Shown here: positions 1 to 5,242 of the stretch, in pieces
Layout: every line of letters starts with the position of its first letter
Numbering within the stretch: the first letter of the stretch is position 1
Origin: Candidatus Krumholzibacteriia bacterium
GTDB lineage: Bacteria; Krumholzibacteriota; Krumholzibacteriia; LZORAL124-64-63
Direction: 5' to 3'
Assembly (NCBI GenBank): GCA_014859985.1
Contig: JACZKN010000062.1
Span: 1-6,201 of the forward strand
DNA: 6,201 nt
Position numbers and translations under genes: made by a program
The notes under the pieces: generated by a model
Seen by the model: the letters and a program-made list of their open reading frames with translations, nothing else
The model's database searches: none
What the model was told of the DNA's origin: nothing

Positions 1-1
1 G

Positions 2-787
2 GCCGAGCACGACGCCCTCGCCGCGGACCGCAGCGGCGCCGACAGCGAACGTCCCCGGGCCGACGAAGAGGGGCCGTTCCCCCAGGTGGACATCCTGCAG
101 GAGCAGTTGGACGGCGCCGGCGGCGTGGCTTTCAGCCAGGCGCCCCTGCCCGAGCCCCGCGCGGCCACCGGCAGCCCCGCCGAGGGCGCCGAGGGCCAGG
201 ACGAAGAGAGGCGCGAGGCCGACCGGGCGGACGGCAGGGGCGAATGGGCCCTTCCCCAGGAGCGCTCCGAGTCCGGGGGCCGGACCCGGGGCGAGCGCGA
301 CGACGAACGGACCGACGAGCAGCAGCAGCCGGACCTGGAGGACTGGTGGGGCGGCCAGGCTCCTTCGGTGCTCAAGGAGGGCGAGCAGACCCGGGTCGGG
401 GACCGCGGTTTCGAGTTCGACCAGAAGTCCATGGGCGACCTGGGCGCCGGCGTGGCCATCGACGGCGAGTTCAGCCTCAACACCTACCAGTGGGACTACG
501 CCCCCTGGATCAAGCACTTCGCCAACCAGCTGCACCGGCACTGGGTGGCGCCCTACGCCTACCGCCTGGGCGTCATCAGCGGCGTGACGCGCCTGCGTAT
601 GGTGGTGGAGAAGGACGGCCGACTCTCGCTGCTCGAGGTGATCGAGACCGACGGCCACCAGTCCCTGCACGACGCCTCCCAGGCGGCGCTGAAGGCCTTC
701 GCGCCCTACGCGCCCCTGCCGCCGCACTTCCCCGAGGAGAATCTTGTGATCATCCTCAGCCTGCACTATCCTGCGTGGCGGCGGTGA
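2..787 (+). CDS. TonB-family energy transducer, C-terminal part (5'-partial)
   Basis: The frame is open from base 2 to a TGA at 785-787, so 261 residues are visible and the gene very probably starts before the window. A GTG at 86 could be read as a start, but the 28 codons before it have the same composition and the expected N-terminal membrane anchor is absent. Visible residues 1 to about 125 are a low-complexity linker rich in Glu, Asp, Arg, Gly and Ala, unlike the Pro/Lys-rich linker of classical TonB. About residues 157-261 form a TonB C-terminal-type domain: W161 region, HRHWVAPYAY, a VVEKDGRLS turn, ALKAFAPYAPLPPHFP, and a final beta-strand ILSLHYPAW. Such proteins are anchored in the inner membrane by one helix and pass energy from ExbB/ExbD to outer-membrane partners. 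The exbB and exbD genes directly downstream support this. TolA-like or AgmX-like roles are possible alternatives. The family call is fairly sure; the partner is unknown. Confidence 0.82.
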   Translation, partial: AEHDALAADRSGADSERPRADEEGPFPQVDILQEQLDGAGGVAFSQAPLPEPRAATGSPAEGAEGQDEERREADRADGRGEWALPQERSESGGRTRGERDDERTDEQQQPDLEDWWGGQAPSVLKEGEQTRVGDRGFEFDQKSMGDLGAGVAIDGEFSLNTYQWDYAPWIKHFANQLHRHWVAPYAYRLGVISGVTRLRMVVEKDGRLSLLEVIETDGHQSLHDASQAALKAFAPYAPLPPHFPEENLVIILSLHYPAWRR

Positions 788-802
788 GCGCCGCCGCCGG
801 AC

Positions 803-824
803 GCAGGGGACCGAGCGCCCCTGC
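803..824 (+). other. Small hairpin between the tonB-like gene and exbB
   Basis: GCAGGGG at 803-809 pairs perfectly with CCCCTGC at 818-824 across an 8-nt loop. It lies in the 67-bp gap, the longest in the window. It is followed by TTCGCTTA rather than a U-run, so it is not a standard intrinsic terminator. It could be an mRNA processing or stability element or a weak attenuator. In DNA this GC-rich a 7-bp stem can also arise by chance. Confidence 0.25.
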
Positions 825-833
825 TTCGCTTAT

Positions 834-843
834 CCTCCGGAGG
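834..843 (+). promoter_or_regulatory. Ribosome binding site of exbB inside a 10-bp palindrome
   Basis: GGAGG at 839-843 lies 11 nt before the ATG at 855 and is the best Shine-Dalgarno candidate for exbB. It is the right half of the perfect palindrome CCTCCGGAGG (834-843), so an anti-Shine-Dalgarno-like CCTCC sits directly upstream. The palindrome has no loop, so it cannot fold tightly on itself. Pairing between two transcripts, or with other G-rich sequence, remains possible. Confidence 0.5.
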
Positions 844-854
844 TCGTCGAACCC

Positions 855-1487
855 ATGTGGGAAATGATCCTGGCCGGCCGTTACATGATGATCCCCATAT
901 CCCTGGCCTCCCTGGTGGGGCTGGCGGTGATCATCGAACGGTTCATCGTGATCAACCGGCAGCGGATCCTCGCCCCGGAGATCGCCCAGGCGGTCGAAAC
1001 GCTGTCGGCCAGCGAGGACCTGAGGGTGGCCTATGCCATCTGCGAGCGGCGCCCCGGACCCTTCGCCAACATCGTGCGCGCCGGGCTCGACCACGCGGAC
1101 AACGACTGGACGGTGATCCGCGACGTGCTGCAGGAGGCGGGGCGGCAGGAGGCGACGCGCCTGACCCGCCGCCTGGGCGTGCTGGAGACCGTGGCCGCGG
1201 TCTCGCCGCTGCTGGGCCTGCTGGGCACCGTGCTGGGCATGATCCGCGTCTTCGCCACCGTCTCGGCCGCGGGCCTGGGCAACCCGGAGACCCTGTCCGA
1301 GGGCATCAGCGAGGCCATGGTCACCACCGCCGCGGGCCTGATCATCGGCATCCCGGCGCTGGTGGCCTACAACTGGCTGAACGGTCGCGCGGACGGCATC
1401 ATCTTCGAGCTGGAGTTCTACTCCTCGAAGGTGCTCGATACGCTGCGGCGGCGGCAGCTGCGGCGCAGCGGGGCGGTCCCGGCATGA
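855..1487 (+). CDS. exbB: ExbB/TolQ/MotA-family proton channel protein
   Basis: This 210-residue inner-membrane protein is the pore-forming subunit that, with ExbD, converts proton flow into mechanical work on TonB. Three membrane segments are visible: about 11-29 (MMIPISLASLVGLAVII), 111-134 and 152-172. The family signature is clear: SPLLGLLGTVLGMI (residues 117-130) with the pore threonine T125, then TTAAGLIIGIPALVAYN (157-173) with T157/T158. A charged cytoplasmic region of roughly 80 residues joins helices 1 and 2, as usual. The length is slightly short for ExbB and close to TolQ. The ATG is supported by GGAGG 11 nt upstream, and the next gene overlaps by 4 nt. Sequence alone does not separate ExbB from TolQ; the adjoining TonB-like gene and the absence of tolA, tolB and pal favour ExbB. 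Confidence 0.9.
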   Translation: MWEMILAGRYMMIPISLASLVGLAVIIERFIVINRQRILAPEIAQAVETLSASEDLRVAYAICERRPGPFANIVRAGLDHADNDWTVIRDVLQEAGRQEATRLTRRLGVLETVAAVSPLLGLLGTVLGMIRVFATVSAAGLGNPETLSEGISEAMVTTAAGLIIGIPALVAYNWLNGRADGIIFELEFYSSKVLDTLRRRQLRRSGAVPA

Positions 1488-1897
1488 ACTTCCGGCCGCA
1501 GAGGCAGGGCAAGGGCCTGATCCTGAACATCACCTCGCTCATCGACGTGATGTTCCTGCTGGTGATCTTCTTCACGGTGACGTCGACCTTCCGTAACCAG
1601 CCGGCGATCACCCTGGTCCTGCCGCGGTCGGCCACCGCGAGCGAGACCGTGGACACGCCGTCGATCATGTACCTGGCCGCCGACGGCCGCATTTTCCTGA
1701 ACGACGCGCAGATCGCCCGCGACCAGCTGCGGGTCATCCTCGAGCAGCTGCACGCCGGCACCGGGGAGGAGCGCATGGTGCTGCGGGCGGACGAGAACGC
1801 GACCCACGGCGACGTCGTGGGCCTGATCGACACCATCAAGCAGAGCGGGTTCACCCGCGTCAGCCTCTCCGCCCGGTCGCCGGGCGCGGGGGGTTGA
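1484..1897 (+). CDS. exbD: ExbD/TolR-family biopolymer transport protein
   Basis: This 137-residue protein has a short basic cytoplasmic N-terminus (RPQRQGKG), one membrane helix at about 17-34, and a periplasmic domain. The signature LNITSLIDVMFLLVIFF carries the essential membrane aspartate, D21, which shuttles protons in the ExbB/ExbD motor. The periplasmic part has the usual order: ITLVLPRS, a strand before DGRIFLND, then VLRADENATHGDVVGLIDTIKQ and GFTRVSLSA. The length is normal for the family. Its ATG at 1484 overlaps the exbB stop codon (ATGA at 1484-1487), which implies translational coupling and matched production of the two motor subunits. The same frame is open well upstream, but only this start fits the family N-terminus. 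TolR is the alternative name; the context favours ExbD. Confidence 0.9.
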   Translation: MNFRPQRQGKGLILNITSLIDVMFLLVIFFTVTSTFRNQPAITLVLPRSATASETVDTPSIMYLAADGRIFLNDAQIARDQLRVILEQLHAGTGEERMVLRADENATHGDVVGLIDTIKQSGFTRVSLSARSPGAGG

Positions 1898-1912
1898 GGA
1901 AGGAACCGCGCG

Positions 1913-3229
1913 ATGAGCCCGCACTTCAAGGTCCCGGTCGCGGCGGCGGCGTTCGCCGTCGCCCTGCTGGCCGGCTGCACGAGCGAGCTGCCCAGCGAGG
2001 TGGGGGCGGACCTGGCCACGGTCGAACTGGACTCGGTCCTGGTGCCCCTGGACGTGTTCGCCGTCGACCGCTATTCGGCCCTCGCGGTCCAGGACCCCGA
2101 CCTGCCGCTGTCCCGCCAGCAGGTGCTCTACCTGGGCGGGCAGATGGGCAACCGGTCCTCGATCCTGGTGAACTTCGACTTCGACGCGTATGCCAGCGAG
2201 GACTTCCCCGAGAGCCTCTTCACCGCCGGTAACATCCAGACGGTGAAGCTGAGCCTGACCAGGCTGCGGTTCTACGGCGAGGCCGCCGACACCAACGCCC
2301 CGGTGGTGCGCGTGTTCTACCGCATCTACGCGCTGGACGCCCCCTTCGACTCGACCGCCTTCCCCGGCCCGGTGCCGCCCCACGACGGCCGCGACCTGAA
2401 CGCGGACTACTTCCTCGAGCAGGGCAGCCTGCCCCAGATTCCCCTCTACAAGTCGGACTTCCTGGAGTGGATCGCCGAGGGCGGCCTGCGGGGCTTCCTG
2501 ATCCAGGCCGGCGCCGAGTCCGACTCGGGGCTGGTGGGCTTCGCGGCACGGGACCTGCGGCGCTTCTCGGAGATCCCGCCGGTGGCCGTGGGCACCGTGC
2601 CGGCGCCCAACCTCGTGGTCAACTTCGCCAGCGAGGAGATCAACCGCCTGATCCCGCCGCAGGCGGACATCTCGACCTTCGACCAGGTCCCGGCGCCGCC
2701 GGCCGTGCCCGACGCGACCCTGCTCGTGCGCACCTGCCTGCGCCAGTACCCGGCGCTGCTGTTCAGCCTGGCCAAGCTGCCGCCGGACGTCTACATCAAC
2801 CGCGCCGTGCTGGTGCTGCACAACGACACCTCGCGCAGCTTCGGGACCCTGCAGACCCTCGTGGTCTCGGAGCTGGACACGGGGTCCTTCGGCGACCCCT
2901 ACGGGTCCCTGACCCTCGACAGCCTGGGTCAGCTGCTCTACCCGGTCACCGGGACCTTCAACAACGACCCGGGCTTCAACCGGCGGTTCGATTTCAACGT
3001 CACGGCTTCGCTGCAGCGCGCCGTCAACGGGGCCTACACGGGGGTGCGGGGCTTCGTGCTGACGGCGGACGAGGATTTTCTCACCGGATACGACACGGCG
3101 GTCATCGACCCCGACTTCTACTTCAACGAGTTCCACTTCCACGGCACCGCCGCGCCGGACTCGGTGCGACCGCACCTGCTGATCCACTACAGTTCGGTCA
3201 CGGGCCTGGGGGGTGACGACGATGAGTGA
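1913..3229 (+). CDS. Lipoprotein with a duplicated beta-rich module (DUF4270-like?)
   Basis: This is a 438-residue predicted lipoprotein of unknown function. A hydrophobic signal (about residues 8-20) ends in the lipobox LAGC, with C22 as the lipidated residue. AGGAAGGA 8 nt before the ATG is a good ribosome site. The sequence just after the Cys (SEVGADLATVELDS) recalls the start of Bacteroidota DUF4270 lipoproteins, but this is a weak resemblance from memory. Two stretches follow the same order. Module 1, about 70-240: VLYLGG, SSILVNFDF, VKLSLTRLRF, LEWIAEGGLRGFLI, APNLVVNF. Module 2, about 268-426: TLLVRTC, PALLFSLAKL, NRAVLVLHND, LQRAVNGAYTGVRGFVL, RPHLLIHYS. This looks like a tandem jelly-roll or beta-sandwich repeat, as in cell-surface DNRLRE-type modules. 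The gene overlaps the barrel gene by 8 nt, which suggests they act together at the outer membrane. Lipoprotein status is confident; function is not known. Confidence 0.78.
   Translation: MSPHFKVPVAAAAFAVALLAGCTSELPSEVGADLATVELDSVLVPLDVFAVDRYSALAVQDPDLPLSRQQVLYLGGQMGNRSSILVNFDFDAYASEDFPESLFTAGNIQTVKLSLTRLRFYGEAADTNAPVVRVFYRIYALDAPFDSTAFPGPVPPHDGRDLNADYFLEQGSLPQIPLYKSDFLEWIAEGGLRGFLIQAGAESDSGLVGFAARDLRRFSEIPPVAVGTVPAPNLVVNFASEEINRLIPPQADISTFDQVPAPPAVPDATLLVRTCLRQYPALLFSLAKLPPDVYINRAVLVLHNDTSRSFGTLQTLVVSELDTGSFGDPYGSLTLDSLGQLLYPVTGTFNNDPGFNRRFDFNVTASLQRAVNGAYTGVRGFVLTADEDFLTGYDTAVIDPDFYFNEFHFHGTAAPDSVRPHLLIHYSSVTGLGGDDDE
3208..3213 (+). promoter_or_regulatory. Ribosome binding site that decides the barrel-gene start
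   Basis: A run of six G lies 8 nt before the ATG at 3222. The alternative in-frame GTG at 3213 begins inside this run and would have no ribosome site at normal spacing. The ATG is therefore preferred, giving an 8-nt overlap with the preceding lipoprotein gene. Confidence 0.55.
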
Positions 3230-4451
3230 GCGCCGCTTCGCCGCCCCGCCGCTGGTGGCGGTCGTCCTCTTGCCCCTCCTGCTGGCGGTCGGATCCGCCG
3301 CGGCGCAGACCCCGTTCGCCCTGCAGAACATCGGCCAGCGGATCGAATCCGACGACGCCCGCATGGTCGCCCGCGGCTTCGGCATGACGGTCAACGATTC
3401 CCTGCACCCGGGCTTCAAGAACGTGGCCTCGCTTTCCTCGCTGCGGCACGTGGCCATCAAGTTCACCGGCTTCGGGGAAAGCAGCGAGCACGAGGACGCC
3501 GGGGGCAGCCGGCATACCTACCGAACCTACGCGCCGGACCTGCGGGTGGGGCTGCCGGTGATCAAGGGCCGCCTGGGCCTGACCGCGGGCTTCGCGATCT
3601 TCCGGTCCAGCCAGTTCCAGACCCGGGTCGACACCACCTGGCAGGCGGTGGAGGACTCCATCATCGGCAACTCCCAGTTCGTGCGGGAGGGCTCGCTGTT
3701 CACCGTGCCGCTGGGGGTGGCCTGGGAGCCGGTCGGCGGGATCTCCCTGGGCGCCTCGCTGAACCTGGTGCGCGGGGCGATCCGCGACGCCGCGGCGGAC
3801 TTCTTCGAGCTGCCGGCCGTCGGCGGCAACCCCTTCTACCAGCCCAACAGCGTGGTGGTGGAGGACCGGTTCAGCGGCACGTCGGCCACCGTCGGGGCGC
3901 TCCTGGCCCCGGGACGGCGCTTCCGCCTCGCGGCCTCCTACACCCCGGCCTACGATGTGGACGTCGAACGCGAGGAGGACCTGCAGGGCGTGGCGGCCCG
4001 CGGCCGCAGCAGCTGGGTGATGGGCATGCCCGCGGAGTACCGCGCCGGCTTCGAGGCGCGCCTGTTCGGACGCTGGAAGGTGGGCGGCGACGGGCTGTGG
4101 GCCGAGTCGTCCGCCCTCAGCGGTCGCGCCGACTGGGAGCAGGCGGCAGAGGACGAATACGCCTGGTCCGCGGGCCTGGAGCGGGTCCACGCCCGCGAAC
4201 GCCGCGGCGGACTGAAGAACCTGCCCCTGCGCCTGGGCACCTCGTTCCGGCGCTGGGCCTACGCCGTCGGCGGCGCGCCCGTGGACGAATGGACCTGGGC
4301 CGCGGGCACGGGCTTCCCGTTCCGCGGGGACATGGGGCACCTGGATGTGGCGGTCTCCTACGGCCGCATCGGCGAACGGGCGACCAACGGTCGCGAGAGC
4401 ACCGTGTGGCGGTTGACAGTGTCGGTGACCGGTCTGGAGACCTGGTGGTAG
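3222..4451 (+). CDS. Probable outer-membrane beta-barrel protein (FadL-like?)
   Basis: This is a 409-residue secreted protein that I cannot assign to a named family. Residues 1-28 are a clear Sec signal peptide: RR near the start, the hydrophobic core LVAVVLLPLLLAVG, and an AAA|Q cleavage site after A28. The mature protein alternates polar and hydrophobic residues in short strands split by Gly/Asp/Asn turns (for example LRVGLPVIKGRLGLTAGFAI, FTVPLGVAWEPVGGISLGAS, FRLAASYTPAYDVD, YRAGFEARLFGRWKVGGDG), and ends in two tryptophans. Terminal aromatic residues are typical of barrels inserted by the BAM machinery. The overall look resembles FadL/PorV-type barrels, with an early segment about a low-complexity start and repeated references to strand pairs. 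No plug domain or TonB box was recognised, so it is not a classical TonB-dependent receptor. It follows the duplicated-module lipoprotein with an 8-nt overlap, which suggests a barrel/lipoprotein pair. Barrel nature is likely; substrate is unknown. Confidence 0.72.
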   Translation: MSERRFAAPPLVAVVLLPLLLAVGSAAAQTPFALQNIGQRIESDDARMVARGFGMTVNDSLHPGFKNVASLSSLRHVAIKFTGFGESSEHEDAGGSRHTYRTYAPDLRVGLPVIKGRLGLTAGFAIFRSSQFQTRVDTTWQAVEDSIIGNSQFVREGSLFTVPLGVAWEPVGGISLGASLNLVRGAIRDAAADFFELPAVGGNPFYQPNSVVVEDRFSGTSATVGALLAPGRRFRLAASYTPAYDVDVEREEDLQGVAARGRSSWVMGMPAEYRAGFEARLFGRWKVGGDGLWAESSALSGRADWEQAAEDEYAWSAGLERVHARERRGGLKNLPLRLGTSFRRWAYAVGGAPVDEWTWAAGTGFPFRGDMGHLDVAVSYGRIGERATNGRESTVWRLTVSVTGLETWW

Positions 4452-4474
4452 CAGCGAAGGGGGCGGTGGACATC

Positions 4475-5242
4475 ATGCGCACGACGGCGACGACGACCCG
4501 GGGGGCCCTGGTCCTGGCGGCGGTGATCCTGGCGGCGGCCCTGGGCGGCTGCCGCGAGGCGGCGGACCTGACCGATCTGGAGCAGTTCGTCCAGCGCACG
4601 GCCGCCCTCGACGGCCGGGTCCTGGAGGACAGCCTGCGGGCCTACCTGGCCGGGGGGCCGCCCGGGTCCACCTACGCCAGCTTCATGCTGGGCAACCGGT
4701 TCTACGACGCCGCGGCCGATTCGGCCGCCGTCCAGGGCTGGGACGCGGCGGCCGTGCCCGCCCTGCTGGACAGCGCGGAACTCCACTTCTCCCGCGCCGT
4801 GGCCCAGGACAGCAGTTTCGTCGAGGCCCTGGTGAACCTGGGCTCGGTCTGGGACGACCGGGCCGAGCAGCGGGGCCCTCGGCCCCAGCGCGACAGCCGC
4901 CTGGCCCAGGCCGAGCGGTTCTACCAGTTGGCCCTGGCGGTCGATCCCGCCGACGAGAAGGCCCGCTGCAACCTGGGCGGCCTCTACCTGCGCCAGCGGC
5001 GGACCCAGGAGGCCGTGGACCAGTTCCAGATGGTCCTGGACCACGACCCGACCAGCGCCCTGGCCCACTACAACCTGGCCATCATGTTCGCCGAGCAGAA
5101 GATCTACCGCGAGGCGCTGCGCGAATGGGAACTGGCGGCCAAGCACGATCCCGACGGCGACATCGGCGAGCGCTCGCGCGAGAACGTGCGCATCGTCAAG
5201 GACCTCATGAGCGCTCCGGATCCGCGGGAGGCGGGCCGTTGA
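4475..5242 (+). CDS. TPR-repeat lipoprotein
   Basis: This is a 255-residue predicted lipoprotein. A signal helix (about 11-22, ALVLAAVILAAA) ends in the lipobox LGGC with C26 lipidated. At least three TPR-type helical pairs follow. The first, about 116-157 (ALVNLGSVWDDRA ... AERFYQLALAVDP), has a roughly 10-residue Arg/Gln/Pro-rich insert between its helices. The second is 161-194 (ARCNLGGLYLRQ ... AVDQFQMVLDHDP) and the third 195-228 (AHYNLAIMFAEQ ... ALREWELAAKHDP). The helical region at about 60-112 may be a degenerate further repeat. TPRs are protein-binding scaffolds, so a role in assembling or tethering the upstream envelope proteins is plausible. The ATG is chosen because AAGGGGG ends 11 nt before it; an in-frame GTG at 4466 would leave only 2 nt. 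The frame is open far upstream inside the barrel gene, but there it is only a shadow. No specific partner can be named. Confidence 0.85.
   Translation: MRTTATTTRGALVLAAVILAAALGGCREAADLTDLEQFVQRTAALDGRVLEDSLRAYLAGGPPGSTYASFMLGNRFYDAAADSAAVQGWDAAAVPALLDSAELHFSRAVAQDSSFVEALVNLGSVWDDRAEQRGPRPQRDSRLAQAERFYQLALAVDPADEKARCNLGGLYLRQRRTQEAVDQFQMVLDHDPTSALAHYNLAIMFAEQKIYREALREWELAAKHDPDGDIGERSRENVRIVKDLMSAPDPREAGR
5226..5231 (+). promoter_or_regulatory. Strong ribosome binding site for a TTG start of mnmA
   Basis: GGGAGG lies 7 nt before the TTG at 5239, inside the last codons of the TPR lipoprotein gene. It supports TTG as the start over the in-frame GTG codons at 5272, 5281 and 5299, which have no comparable site and would trim the region before the PP-loop. 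Confidence 0.6.

Noticed and set aside
1445..1468. GCGGCGGCGG-type simple repeat at the end of exbB
   Set aside because: It encodes the Arg-rich C-terminal tail (RRRQLRR) of ExbB, and short CGG runs are expected in such GC-rich coding DNA.
857..1483. Upstream extension of the exbD frame through all of exbB, which would make a fusion
   Set aside because: The extension is low-complexity Gly/Arg/Pro-rich sequence that overlaps well-formed ExbB; the true ExbD start at 1484 fits the family.
2881..2897. GGGGTC...GACCCC short inverted repeat inside the lipoprotein gene
   Set aside because: Only 6 bp, within coding sequence, with no supporting context.
1418..3466. A 682-codon open frame on the minus strand, opposite exbD and the lipoprotein gene
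   Set aside because: Its composition is the Arg/Gly/Val/Gln/His pattern expected from antisense reading of GC-rich codons, it shows no family motif, and it lies opposite genes with clear signal peptides and motifs. It is a third-position GC shadow.
3198..4340. A 380-codon minus-strand open frame opposite the barrel gene
   Set aside because: Low-complexity Arg/Gly/Ala/His-rich antisense shadow without domains or a ribosome site; the plus-strand gene has a clear signal peptide.
4097..4474. Upstream extension of the TPR lipoprotein frame into the barrel gene
   Set aside because: The extension is Arg/Gly-rich shadow and would put the lipobox more than 150 residues inside the protein; ATG 4475 gives a normal lipoprotein signal.
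4872..4886. GGGGCC-CTC-GGCCCC hairpin inside the TPR lipoprotein gene
   Set aside because: A 6-bp GC stem inside coding sequence with no U-run; chance is likely at this GC content.
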